Assembly (NCBI GenBank): GCA_039188975.1
Contig: JBCCYT010000001.1
Span: forward strand, 1-64,000
From: UBA11606 sp039188975
Lineage (GTDB): Bacteria; Actinomycetota; Acidimicrobiia; Acidimicrobiales; Aldehydirespiratoraceae
DNA: 64,000 nucleotides
Reading direction: 5' to 3'
Below are positions 48,324-56,936 of this stretch, piece by piece (position 1 is the first letter of the stretch; every line of letters starts with the position of its first letter). The notes under the pieces were generated by a model that saw nothing but the letters and a program-made list of their open reading frames with translations, was not told the origin of the DNA and did no database searches. A program made the translations under genes and the position numbers.

Positions 48324-49679
48324 GTGGATCACGACCTCATCATCATCGGCGGGGGTGCCGGCGGCCTGGGGGCGCTGCGAGCGGCCCTGTGGGTGGGCGC
48401 CGACGCACTCATGATCAACGACGGCCCGCCCGGGGGCGACTGCACGTTCACCGGGTGTGTCCCGTCGAAGACCCTGCTCGCTGCGGGGCGGGCCGGTGCA
48501 TCCTTTGACGACGCGATGGAACGGGTCCACGCCACCGTTGGTCGTATCGCCTCGACCGAGACGGCGGAGGTGCTGCGAGATCACGGTGCGTCTTTCATCG
48601 AAGATCGCGCCCGTATCGTCACCCACGACACGGTTGCGGTGGGGGAGCGGCGCATCACTGCGCCCCGCATTATCGTTGCGACCGGCGGCCGAGCGTTCGT
48701 GCCTCCGATCCCGGGCTTGTCCGAAACCCGGTATCGCACAAACGAGTCGATCTTCACCCTCGATCGACTCCCGGCCCGGCTCGGCATCATTGGTGGCGGC
48801 GCAATCGGGTGCGAGATGGCCGAGGCGTTCTCGACCCTCGGCAGTGCCGTGCATCTCTTCGAAGGTGCAAGCCGGCTCCTGCCCCGTGAGGAGCCGGCCG
48901 CCTCCGAGATCATCGAACGTGGCCTGCGCGCCCGGGGCGTGGAGGTCCGGGCCGGCACGGTCGTCGAGTCGGTTGCGGAGGGGGCCGACGGCATCGAACT
49001 CCGCGCCGACGGTTCGACGGTCGTGGTCGACGAGTTGCTCGTCGCCGTCGGCCGGGTGCCGAACAGCCACGGCTTCGGGATCGAGGAACTCGGCGTGACG
49101 CTCGACGAGCGGGGCCACATCCAAACCGACGATCGACTCCAGACCGATGTCAACGGCGTGTACGCGGTCGGCGATGTCACCGGAAAACTGCCGTTCACGC
49201 ACGCAGCCGACGAAATGGGGCGCCTCGCCGCCGGAAATGCGCTCAAGAAGGGTCCCCGAGGTCGCTACAAGACGCACCACACCCCGTGGGTCACCTTCAC
49301 CAGTCCAGAGGTCGCTCGCATCGGCGTGACCGAATCGGAGGCCGCCGGGCGGGGCGGGCGGGTTGCTGAGCTCCCGATGAGCGAGATGGACCGTGCCATC
49401 ACCGACGGGGTCGAGGAGGGGTTCATCAAGTTGATCACCGGCCCGAAGCGACTGACACGACACGCCGGCGGCGGCAACGTGATCGGCGCAACCATCGTCG
49501 GTGCTCGAGCAGGGGAGATGATCAACGAGGTCGCCCTCGCCATGCGAACCCGAGCTTTTGCGGGTCGACTCGCGCAGACCGTGCACGCCTACCCAACATG
49601 GGGCTACGGCATTCAGAAGGCCGCAGGACAGTTGTTCGGCGACGTCGACGGCCGGACGTGGCGAAAGGCCGAAGGGTAG
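48324..49679 (+). CDS. FAD-dependent pyridine nucleotide-disulfide oxidoreductase
   Basis: A 451-residue class I flavoprotein disulfide reductase. FAD motif DLIIIGGGAGGLGALRAAL, redox-active disulfide in GGDCTFTGCVPSKTLL (about residues 42-47), NAD(P) site LGIIGGGAIGCEMAEAFSTLG and FAD site VNGVYAVGDVTG. The C-terminal catalytic region reads HAYPTWGYGIQ in place of the HAHPT(L)SE of dihydrolipoamide dehydrogenase, so it is nearer to mercuric-reductase-like or uncharacterised members. No lipoyl or mer genes are nearby. GTG start with AGGAGG 10 nt upstream. Confidence 0.9.
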   Translation: MDHDLIIIGGGAGGLGALRAALWVGADALMINDGPPGGDCTFTGCVPSKTLLAAGRAGASFDDAMERVHATVGRIASTETAEVLRDHGASFIEDRARIVTHDTVAVGERRITAPRIIVATGGRAFVPPIPGLSETRYRTNESIFTLDRLPARLGIIGGGAIGCEMAEAFSTLGSAVHLFEGASRLLPREEPAASEIIERGLRARGVEVRAGTVVESVAEGADGIELRADGSTVVVDELLVAVGRVPNSHGFGIEELGVTLDERGHIQTDDRLQTDVNGVYAVGDVTGKLPFTHAADEMGRLAAGNALKKGPRGRYKTHHTPWVTFTSPEVARIGVTESEAAGRGGRVAELPMSEMDRAITDGVEEGFIKLITGPKRLTRHAGGGNVIGATIVGARAGEMINEVALAMRTRAFAGRLAQTVHAYPTWGYGIQKAAGQLFGDVDGRTWRKAEG

Positions 49680-49682
49680 GCC

Positions 49683-49928
49683 TTACCCGACCGGCAGGTG
49701 GCTGTTCTCCCGCAGCACGTGCACAACCTGCATCCAGACGAGGTCGTACCCCTCCGCGGTGAAGCTCTCTCGCTCACGCTCGTCGTGCACGACGAAGCCA
49801 CCGCTCTCGAGTCGCTCGAGCCGGTCGACCTCCATCCAGCCGTCCTTGTTGGCACCCCGTCGATTCACGACATCGCCTTGCTGGACGTCGGCGGCACGAA
49901 TCTGGACGATCTCGATCTTGCTACGCAC
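49683..49928 (-). CDS. small conserved-looking protein of unknown function
   Basis: An 81-residue soluble protein (IEIVQIRAADVQQGDVVNRR, GWMEVDRLERLESGGFVVHD, YDLVWMQVVHVL). The alternating strand pattern suggests a small beta-barrel. Start GTG at 49928. It converges on the flavoprotein gene, three bases from its stop, and is divergent from the sigma factor gene. I do not recognise a family. Confidence 0.6.
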   Translation of the reverse strand: MRSKIEIVQIRAADVQQGDVVNRRGANKDGWMEVDRLERLESGGFVVHDERERESFTAEGYDLVWMQVVHVLRENSHLPVG

Positions 49929-50013
49929 ATCTCCCTATCGGCACCCTGGGCTGCTCGATCGAGGGTCCGAGGACATCAAACTCTGTGGGCAATCCGTGCA
50001 AATCCACAGCTCG

Positions 50014-50027
50014 CTGAGACGTCTCAG
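50014..50027. promoter_or_regulatory. 14-bp perfect palindrome upstream of the ECF sigma gene
   Basis: CTGAGAC/GTCTCAG lies 14 bp before the ATG at 50042. A further inverted repeat CTGTGG (49983-49988) / CCACAG (50004-50009) lies just upstream. Either could be an operator; the factor is unknown. Confidence 0.45.
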
Positions 50028-50041
50028 GCAGTGTGAGAGGT

Positions 50042-50560
50042 ATGTCCACCGAGCTTGAAGCCGAGGTGATCGCCGGTGATCCGGCGGCCTTCGGGCGCTT
50101 CATTCGACTCCATGATCGGCGATTCCGCGGTGTTGCCTGGTCCGTCGTTCGCGACGCCCACCGCACCGACGACGTGATGCAAACCGCCTACGAGAAGGCG
50201 TTTCGGAGGATCGGCACCTATGACGGCACCGCAGCACTGACCACATGGTTGCACTCGATCGTGTATCGCACGGCCCTCGACAACCTCCGGTACGAAGGTC
50301 GCCGACGGCATGAGGACGTCGATGACCTCGGCGACGTGATCGCGATCCGTCCCGACGCTGCCGCCCACGCCGTCGGGCGGATGGAGATGGACGCGGTCAT
50401 GGAGGGCCTGAATCCCGGCGACCGGGCCGCGCTCATGCTGACGGCCGGGTTGGGGTTCAGCTACGACGAGGCAGCCGAGATTCTGGACGAGCGGCGCGGG
50501 ACGGTCGCTTCTCGTGTCAGCCGGGCCCGGGCCCGAATTTCGAGATGGGAGCAGTCATGA
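50042..50560 (+). CDS. ECF-type RNA polymerase sigma factor
   Basis: A 172-residue sigma-70 family protein of the ECF class. Region 2 (about residues 20-85) has AWSVVRDAHRTDDVMQTAYEKAF and TWLHSIVYRTALDNLR; region 4 (about 115-170) has LTAGLGFSYDEAAEILDERRGTVASRVSRAR as the -35-binding helix-turn-helix (given in part: YDEAAEILDERRGTVASRVS). The ATG at 50042 is preferred over a GTG nine bases upstream. It overlaps the next gene by ATGA, typical of a sigma/anti-sigma pair. The regulon is unknown. Confidence 0.9.
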   Translation: MSTELEAEVIAGDPAAFGRFIRLHDRRFRGVAWSVVRDAHRTDDVMQTAYEKAFRRIGTYDGTAALTTWLHSIVYRTALDNLRYEGRRRHEDVDDLGDVIAIRPDAAAHAVGRMEMDAVMEGLNPGDRAALMLTAGLGFSYDEAAEILDERRGTVASRVSRARARISRWEQS

Positions 50561-51846
50561 ACGACGACGAACTCGGTGCCTTTCTCCGTTCGGAGATTCC
50601 CGACGCTGGCGTTGGCTATTGGGACGCGATCGACGCCCGGATCGAAGCGGCGGCGGCCGTTGAGGTTCCAAAGGTCACTCCGACGGAACCGGTGCAAACG
50701 GAGGCAGAGGTGGTGCGTCTGACAGGCATGCAAACCACCACCGAATCTCTCCGAAACCGACGGACGCCGCTCCTTGCCGCGATGGCCGCTGCGATCGTGC
50801 TCATCGGCGGGCTCGCGTTTGTCGTCAACCGGGGCGATGACTCGACGACGACGATCGACCCGGCGATCGACGGCTCTGCGCCCGACGACACGACCCCACC
50901 GATTACCGCGCCGACGACCACCGTTCCCACGACTACCGCTCCCGACTCGGTGGCACCGGAACCGGCAACCCCGACCACGGTACCGACGCCGCTGCCCGGG
51001 GTTGGGCAGGAGACACTTCCCACCGTCGAGCCGTTCACGGTCGTGGCCCTCGATGGCGCCCCGACCGCGCTGAACGAGACGCCCGGATTCGGCGGTGACG
51101 GGGACGAGGTCTCCGACCCGGACGAGGTGCTCATGGCGACCGGCGTGCGGGTGCTGATCGATCATCGTGAGTGGCTGCAGGTCACCCGCACCGCAGGATT
51201 CACCGGCTGGGTCGAAGCGATCGACGTGCAGCTCACCGGCGATGAGGACACACGGGAAGGCTCCGAGCCGCTGCCGTCGACGGCTCCGGCGCAGCTCGAG
51301 GTTGGGCGAGGCGGCGAACTCGAGGTGCTGGATCAGCCCGGCTTTGTCGGAAACCAGATTGGCTCGGCGGAGATCGGCGTCACCGTGGACTTCACCGGTG
51401 AGCGGTCGCTGGCGAGCGGCTTTGAGTGGTTCGAGGTTGTCGTCGACGGTGTGACGGGCTGGGTGATGGCCAACACGGTCCAACCGATCGGCACGATCGC
51501 CTCCTCTCGAGAGTGCTACTCCGATGGAGATGCCGTGCTGTTCCTCGACTTCACCGACGATGCCGCGACGTTCACCGGCGCCCTCGCCTATCTCGACGGC
51601 GTCGAGGCGGTCGCTGGCGTGCGCGGTGGCACGGGTTTCTTCGTTGCGACGAGTCCAATCGGGTCGGGCGAGGAGCCCGACGGGCCCATCGTGAACCAGG
51701 AGGCGTGGCAGGCGTTCGCAGAAGGGATGAGCGTCGGTGAACGGGCCTTCCTCGACTTCGTCGAATGCCCCACGGTCCAGACCGAGGTCGACCAACTCGA
51801 CCGGCTGGTCGGCGGCTCCTACCCGGCGTTCCCGTTGCCGGACTGA
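50557..51846 (+). CDS. membrane-anchored SH3-containing protein, probable anti-sigma partner
   Basis: A 429-residue protein. A cytoplasmic N-terminus (about 1-70, NDDELGAFLRSEIPDAGVGYWD) precedes one membrane helix (LLAAMAAAIVLIGGLAFVV, about 72-92), a Thr/Pro linker (about 95-150) and two SH3-like modules (about 155-225 ending WLQVTRTAGFTGWVEAIDV; about 245-310 ending WFEVVVDGVTGWVMANTV). A C-terminal unknown domain of about 115 residues follows. There is no HxxxCxxC zinc anti-sigma motif. Topology and the ATGA overlap with the sigma gene suggest that it senses an extracellular state and controls the sigma factor; this is inference. Confidence 0.75.
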   Translation: MNDDELGAFLRSEIPDAGVGYWDAIDARIEAAAAVEVPKVTPTEPVQTEAEVVRLTGMQTTTESLRNRRTPLLAAMAAAIVLIGGLAFVVNRGDDSTTTIDPAIDGSAPDDTTPPITAPTTTVPTTTAPDSVAPEPATPTTVPTPLPGVGQETLPTVEPFTVVALDGAPTALNETPGFGGDGDEVSDPDEVLMATGVRVLIDHREWLQVTRTAGFTGWVEAIDVQLTGDEDTREGSEPLPSTAPAQLEVGRGGELEVLDQPGFVGNQIGSAEIGVTVDFTGERSLASGFEWFEVVVDGVTGWVMANTVQPIGTIASSRECYSDGDAVLFLDFTDDAATFTGALAYLDGVEAVAGVRGGTGFFVATSPIGSGEEPDGPIVNQEAWQAFAEGMSVGERAFLDFVECPTVQTEVDQLDRLVGGSYPAFPLPD

Positions 51847-51877
51847 GCTCGGTTGGCCCGGACGGTATGGCTCCATC

Positions 51878-51883
51878 TACCGT
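51878..51883 (+). promoter_or_regulatory. -10 hexamer TACCGT for the crotonase gene (leaderless)
   Basis: TACCGT ends 7 nt before the ATG at 51891 in the 44-bp gap after the anti-sigma-like gene. Confidence 0.5.
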
Positions 51884-51890
51884 CCGGGCC

Positions 51891-52691
51891 ATGCCTGACC
51901 TTCTCGTCGAGAAGCGCGGTCACGTGATGATCGCCACCATGAATCGCCCCGAACGCAAGAACGCAATGACCTTGCAGATGTTCGGCCGGATGCGTGACGC
52001 GTGGAAGGAGGCGAGCGCCGACGACGAGATTCGCTGCATCGTGTTGACCGGAACGGGTGGCGACTTCTCCGCCGGTATGGATCTGCGGTCGCTCGCCGGC
52101 GATGCAGCCGAGGCCGACGACTGGGATGTGAAGGGCGCGTTCGCCGCCGAAGGCGCAGCGTTCATCTACGAAGGTCTCACCAAGACGTACCGCCCGAGCA
52201 AGCCGATCATCGCCGCCGTCGAGGGGGTGGCGATCGCGGGTGGAACCGAGATTCTGCAAGGCACCGACATTCGGATCGCGGCGGAGTCAGCCACGTTCGG
52301 CGTCTCGGAGGTGCGCTGGTCGCTGTACCCGGCCGGCGGGTCGCCGGTGCGCTTGCCCCGTCAGATCGGCTACGCCGAGGCAGCTGACATCTTGCTCACC
52401 GGCAAGCACATCACGGCGAGCGAGGCGAAGTCGATCGGGTTGATCAGCCGGGTCGTCCCCGACGGATCAGCCCTCGACCACGCCTTGGAGGTCGCCGAGA
52501 CGGTCGCTGGCAATGGCCCGCTGGCAGTGGAGGCGGTGCTGCGCACGATGCACGAGACGGTCGGGATGACCGAGGCCGAGGCGTGGGCTCACGAAAAGGA
52601 GTACGCCGACGCCGTCATGCAATCCGACGACGCCAAGGAAGGCCCCAAGGCCTTCGCCGAAAAGCGCACCCCCAACTTCCAGCGCAAGTGA
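51891..52691 (+). CDS. enoyl-CoA hydratase/isomerase (crotonase) family protein
   Basis: A 266-residue crotonase: IATMNRPERKNAMTLQMFGR, the oxyanion-hole segments DFSAGMDLRSL and AVEGVAIAGGTEILQGTDI, and VRWSLYPAGGSPVRLPRQIG. It would act on an acyl-CoA. In the second segment the catalytic Glu positions differ from a textbook hydratase, so the reaction is unsettled. Leaderless start. It converges on ppc with 6 bp between stops. Confidence 0.9.
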   Translation: MPDLLVEKRGHVMIATMNRPERKNAMTLQMFGRMRDAWKEASADDEIRCIVLTGTGGDFSAGMDLRSLAGDAAEADDWDVKGAFAAEGAAFIYEGLTKTYRPSKPIIAAVEGVAIAGGTEILQGTDIRIAAESATFGVSEVRWSLYPAGGSPVRLPRQIGYAEAADILLTGKHITASEAKSIGLISRVVPDGSALDHALEVAETVAGNGPLAVEAVLRTMHETVGMTEAEAWAHEKEYADAVMQSDDAKEGPKAFAEKRTPNFQRK

Positions 52692-52697
52692 TGGCGT

Positions 52698-55418
52698 TCA
52701 GCCGGTGTTACGGAGGCCGGCGGCGACGCCGTTGATGGTGAGGAGCAGGGCCCGCTGCAATCGGGCTTCCTCCGCAGGGTGCGGAACGCCGGCTCGGCTT
52801 CGGGCCAACAGGTCGACCTGGAGGATGTTGATCGGGTCGAGATAGATGTCGCGCACGTTGAGCGTGCGACGCAGGATCGGCAGATCGTCGAGCAGATCAC
52901 CGCCGGTGATCTTGCTGACCTGCTCCAGCGTGAGCGCATGTTCGTTCGCGACGTCCTCGAGGATGTGGTGGATCGCCGGGTCGACCAGGTTGGTCACATA
53001 GTGACGAGCGATCGCCAGATCGGTCTTGGCGAGCGTCATCTCGACGTTGGAGATGAAGGTGCGGAAGAACTGCCAGTTCTCGTACATCTTCGCCAGCGCA
53101 TCGGCATGACCGGCCTCAACCGCGGCCGAGAGGGCGGTACCCACCCCGAACCAGCCGGGGATGATTTGGCGGGACTGGGTCCAGCCGAACACCCACGGAA
53201 TCGCCCGCAGATCAGAGAGGTCACCACCGCCCTTGCGGCGCGACGGACGCGACCCGATGTTCATCGCACCGAGTTCTTCAACGGGCGTTGCCGTGTTGAA
53301 GTACTCGACGAGGCCGTCCTGTTCGACGAAGCCGCGGTAGCGAGCAAACGCGGCGGTCGACATCGTTTCCATGACGTCGTTCCAGACCGCGACGTCTTCC
53401 GGCGCGTTGCGGGGCTTGCGGTGCGCGATCGACGCCTCGACCACGGCAGAGAACGCCAGGTCGAGGTTGCGGTTGGCGATCTCTGGAAGCCCGAACTTGT
53501 CGGCGATGACTTCCCCCTGCTCGGTGGTCTTCATCGCCCCGCGAATGGCGCCCGCGGGCTGTGAGAGGATCGCCGAGTGGGTGGGGCCGCCGCCGCGGCC
53601 GACGGTACCGCCGCGGCCGTGGAAGACGGTGATCTCGACACCGCTCTCGTCGGCGACCTCGGAGATGGTGCGCAACGCCTTGTGGATCTCCCACTGTGAC
53701 GTGGTGATGCCACCGTCCTTGTTGGAGTCGGAATATCCGACCATCACCTCTTGCACGTCGCCGCGGAGAGCAACGAGCTTGCGGTAGGCCGGGATCGCGA
53801 AGAGCTCGCGCAACACGGGCCCGATCGCACGAAGGTCGCCGATGGTCTCGAACAGTGGCACGAACCCGAGCCGAGCGACGTCGGCGGACAGGTCGATCAA
53901 GCCAACATCGCGGGCGAGCACGGCGGGGGCGAGTATGTCGTCGACGCCCTGGGTCATCGAGATGATGTAGCTCTCGATGATGTCGTCGCCGTAGGCATCC
54001 ATGCGCTCACGCAGCACCTGGAAGAGCTGGCGGGTCTCGTCCGAGTTGCCTGTCTGCTGCGCCGCCAGTGGCCGGGGTGATCCGAGCTCGTCGGCCAACA
54101 GAGCAGCACGGCCGGGCTTGTCGAGGTGCTCGTAGTCGGTGCCGACCGCGGCGAAGAGCGCCGACAGGGTCGCGTGATGCTTCGACGCGTGCTGGCGGAT
54201 GTCGAGCGTCGCGAGATGGAACCCCACGAGATCGACGAGCCGCCGAACGCGGGCGAGTCGGCCATTGGCGATCAGCGAGCCCTCAGCCGCCATCAGGGAG
54301 CGGGCGAGGACATCGAGATCGTCAGCCAGTTCGGCCGGCCGGGTGTACGAACGAGGCCCGGGAGGCGTCTCTGCTGCTTCGAGCAGACGCTGATGCATGA
54401 CCGAGAGCCGCTGCCGGTAGGGCTCCCCGGCGCTGAGCGCACGGAACCGGGCCCGGACCTTCGGAAAGGTCTCGTCGTCGGCATCGAGCTGCGCCTGGAG
54501 CTCGGGCGTGATCGTGCGAACCGCTGTCGAGATGCTGAGCTCGGCCGAAAGCTCCTCGATCTCACTGATGAGGAGCCGAAGGGCGCGGGCCCGTTGGAAA
54601 TCGAGCACCTCACAGGTCGTGGCTGGCGTGACGTTGGGGTTGCCGTCGCGGTCGCCGCCAACCCACGAGCCGAACCGCAAGGGCTGGGAGCCGGGATTGA
54701 GACGAAGCCCGGTGCCGAGCGAGCGAAGCGCAGCGTCGATGTCGTCGAGTAGCTCGGGTACGCCTTCTTCGAGCATCTCTCCGAGGAAGTAGAGGATTGA
54801 GCGGGCTTCGTCGACCGGATCGGGTTTCTCGCGTCGCAGCTCGTCGGTTTGCCAGATCATGTCGAGCAGTTCGTCTATGCGGCGATCGATGCGGGCGACG
54901 ACAGCGTCCTCACCCTCGGTCATGCGTTGCTCGATCAGCATCGCGATCTCGGCGAGTTTGTCGAGGATGCTGCGCCTCGACGCCTCGGTGGGGTGCGCGG
55001 TGAAGACCGGATAGAGCTGCACCTTGTTGGCGGCCGCCGCGACCTCGTCGGGCGTGAAGCCCAGCTCGACGAGACGGGCGACGGTCTCGGAGAAACGCTT
55101 CGAGGCGGTGGTGCGGTTCTCGGCGAGGTCGTCGATGCGGTGGACCTGCTCGGTGGTGTTGGCCAGATGGAAGTACGTCGTGAATGCGCGCACCAGTTCG
55201 ATCGCTCGGATGACGTCGGTGTCTCCGAGTGAGTCGGTCAGCTCCTTGCCGACCGAGTCATCTCCTTCTCGCAAGGCCCGGGCGAGGGTGCGCACCTGCT
55301 CGACCTGTTCGAGTAATTCGGGGCCAACCTGGCGCACGAGCGTGTCGCCGAGCTGGCTCCCGAGCCGGCGGATGTCACGGCGGAGGGCGGCGTCGAGCTG
55401 ATCGAGATCGTCGGTCAC
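52698..55418 (-). CDS. ppc: phosphoenolpyruvate carboxylase
   Basis: A 906-residue anaplerotic enzyme making oxaloacetate from PEP and bicarbonate. Catalytic His in VFTAHPTEASRRS, GSWVGGDRDGNPNVT, VMVGYSDSNKDGG, the glycine loop FHGRGGTVGRGGGPTHSA and the conserved C-terminal LRNTG are present. Length is standard. The GTG at 55418 is set by TAGGTT 7 nt upstream; a longer reading from further upstream would overlap the preceding gene. Confidence 0.96.
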   Translation of the reverse strand: MTDDLDQLDAALRRDIRRLGSQLGDTLVRQVGPELLEQVEQVRTLARALREGDDSVGKELTDSLGDTDVIRAIELVRAFTTYFHLANTTEQVHRIDDLAENRTTASKRFSETVARLVELGFTPDEVAAAANKVQLYPVFTAHPTEASRRSILDKLAEIAMLIEQRMTEGEDAVVARIDRRIDELLDMIWQTDELRREKPDPVDEARSILYFLGEMLEEGVPELLDDIDAALRSLGTGLRLNPGSQPLRFGSWVGGDRDGNPNVTPATTCEVLDFQRARALRLLISEIEELSAELSISTAVRTITPELQAQLDADDETFPKVRARFRALSAGEPYRQRLSVMHQRLLEAAETPPGPRSYTRPAELADDLDVLARSLMAAEGSLIANGRLARVRRLVDLVGFHLATLDIRQHASKHHATLSALFAAVGTDYEHLDKPGRAALLADELGSPRPLAAQQTGNSDETRQLFQVLRERMDAYGDDIIESYIISMTQGVDDILAPAVLARDVGLIDLSADVARLGFVPLFETIGDLRAIGPVLRELFAIPAYRKLVALRGDVQEVMVGYSDSNKDGGITTSQWEIHKALRTISEVADESGVEITVFHGRGGTVGRGGGPTHSAILSQPAGAIRGAMKTTEQGEVIADKFGLPEIANRNLDLAFSAVVEASIAHRKPRNAPEDVAVWNDVMETMSTAAFARYRGFVEQDGLVEYFNTATPVEELGAMNIGSRPSRRKGGGDLSDLRAIPWVFGWTQSRQIIPGWFGVGTALSAAVEAGHADALAKMYENWQFFRTFISNVEMTLAKTDLAIARHYVTNLVDPAIHHILEDVANEHALTLEQVSKITGGDLLDDLPILRRTLNVRDIYLDPINILQVDLLARSRAGVPHPAEEARLQRALLLTINGVAAGLRNTG

Positions 55419-55425
55419 AACGACC

Positions 55426-55431
55426 AACCTA
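55426..55431 (-). promoter_or_regulatory. -10 hexamer TAGGTT for ppc, overlapping the stop codon of the upstream gene
   Basis: TAGGTT read leftwards ends 7 nt before the GTG at 55418. Its first three bases are the TAG stop of the HAD-family gene (55431-55429). Confidence 0.5.
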
Positions 55432-56094
55432 GCGACTCGGGTCGGGCCGCCGTCCGTGCAATCGATCGCCTTCGGAAACACCGGGCAAGGTCGGCTGCAC
55501 TCCGTTGATTCCAGACCACGTGGTGTAGCGATCGAGCACGATTTCCTCGACGTCGGACCAGGTCGCCGCCCGAGGTCCGGCAAACTCTCGGTTGTAGGGC
55601 TGATCGAACACGATCAGCTCGTTGCCAGCGTTGCGTAGTGACGTGATGTTGCTCGGCGAGTCATCGATGTACAGATTGGCTTCGACCTGGGGCTTGGCGC
55701 CGAGGAAGCACAGATCTCGGTAGGGGATCCGGGCCTCGTCGAGCCATCCGACCGTGTCGGTCACCGCGGCCTGATGGCCCCAATTCACGTAGAGCCGGTG
55801 GGTGATGATGCGGATCCAGACGCCGGCGTCACTGAGCCGCCAGAGCGCCTCGGCAGCATCGGGGAAGGGTTCGAGGTGGCGAAACATGTGCTCGTCGACG
55901 ACCGCGCGGCGGTGATGACGTTCGAAGTCTCCGGGACCGAATCCCCACTCGGTGAAGTCCCAGTCGCGCTCGATCGGCAAGCTCGACGGATCGACGCCGA
56001 GGTTGGCGGCAACACTCGCCTGTAAGCCGAGGGTGTAGTCGGCGCAGACGCCGTCGAGGTCGACACCAAAGATGAATGCGTCGGGGGCCGCCAT
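55429..56094 (-). CDS. HAD-family 5'(3')-deoxyribonucleotidase-like phosphatase
   Basis: A 221-residue HAD phosphatase. Motif I is FGVDLDGVCADY (nucleophile and acid Asp), motif II is in RIITHRLY, and motif IV is LYIDDSPSNI; this set matches NT5C-like deoxyribonucleotidases. The substrate is inferred from the family only. ATG at 56094, 15 bp after the SDR stop, suggesting one transcript with it. Confidence 0.8.
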   Translation of the reverse strand: MAAPDAFIFGVDLDGVCADYTLGLQASVAANLGVDPSSLPIERDWDFTEWGFGPGDFERHHRRAVVDEHMFRHLEPFPDAAEALWRLSDAGVWIRIITHRLYVNWGHQAAVTDTVGWLDEARIPYRDLCFLGAKPQVEANLYIDDSPSNITSLRNAGNELIVFDQPYNREFAGPRAATWSDVEEIVLDRYTTWSGINGVQPTLPGVSEGDRLHGRRPDPSR

Positions 56095-56109
56095 GTCGTG
56101 TCGTCTCTC

Positions 56110-56862
56110 TCAGGCTGCGGTCAGGCCGCCGTCGGCGCTGAGGATGCTGCCGTGAATGTTGGCGGCGTCGTCACTTGCGAGGAATGCGAAGAACGCGGCG
56201 ATCTGCTCGGGACTGCTGGGGTCGCGATAGCCGATGTGGTTTTGCATCAAGGAGAAGTCGATGTCGTCAGCGAGCTGGAAGTTGTGCACGAGTGGGGTGT
56301 CGATTCCTCCGGGGGCGATGGCGTTGATGCGCACCCCGGTTTTGACGAACTCCATGGCGAGGGCTCGCGTGAGATTGACGATGCCGCCCTTCGTGGCGCA
56401 ATACGGGACGGTGTAGGCCTGCCCGATGAGCCCGGCGTTCGATGCGATGTTGATCAGACAGCCGCCGCGTTCGAGCAGGTGAGGCATCGTTGCCTGAGCG
56501 ATGAAGAACGGTCCCTTCAGGTTGATCTCGTTCATGAGATCCCAGTCCGCCTCGGTGACGTCGGCGAGATGATGCTGGCGGGCGATGCCGGCGATGTTGC
56601 CGACGATGTCGATGCCGCCGTGTTGACGGACACAGTCGTCGACCGCATCTCGAATCCCGTCGACGGAGCGAACGTCGACCATGCGAGCGGTGAAAATTCC
56701 GCCGTCGGACCCGATCAGATCCGCGGTCTCGGCCATGCCGGTCTCGTCGACGTCGACCCCGTAGACGGTTGCGCCTTCGCGGGCCAGCCGGATCGAGGTG
56801 GCGCGACCGACCCCGCTCGCCACGCCGGTGAGGAACGCAATCTTGTCCGTGAAACGTGTCAT
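56110..56862 (-). CDS. short-chain dehydrogenase/reductase
   Basis: A 250-residue SDR: cofactor motif TGVASGVGRATSIRLAREG, NIAGIA (NAG-type), catalytic Ser in INIASNAG, YCATKGG with catalytic Tyr and Lys, and a C-terminal SADGGLTA. Asp in VDVDETG after beta2 favours NAD. The substrate is unknown. The ATG at 56862 is chosen because TACGAT lies 8 nt upstream. It is divergent from the thioesterase gene. Confidence 0.92.
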   Translation of the reverse strand: MTRFTDKIAFLTGVASGVGRATSIRLAREGATVYGVDVDETGMAETADLIGSDGGIFTARMVDVRSVDGIRDAVDDCVRQHGGIDIVGNIAGIARQHHLADVTEADWDLMNEINLKGPFFIAQATMPHLLERGGCLINIASNAGLIGQAYTVPYCATKGGIVNLTRALAMEFVKTGVRINAIAPGGIDTPLVHNFQLADDIDFSLMQNHIGYRDPSSPEQIAAFFAFLASDDAANIHGSILSADGGLTAA

Positions 56863-56870
56863 TGGCACGG

Positions 56871-56930
56871 ATCGTACCGGCCTCCGAAAGGGCGGGCGAT
56901 TCGATCACGACCGAGGGCGTGTCCTACCGT
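56871..56930. promoter_or_regulatory. divergent leaderless promoters of the SDR and thioesterase genes
   Basis: TACGAT leftwards (56876-56871, 8 nt from the ATG at 56862) and TACCGT rightwards (56925-56930, 6 nt from the GTG at 56937). Neither gene has a ribosome site. Confidence 0.5.
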
Positions 56931-56936
56931 GCCCCG

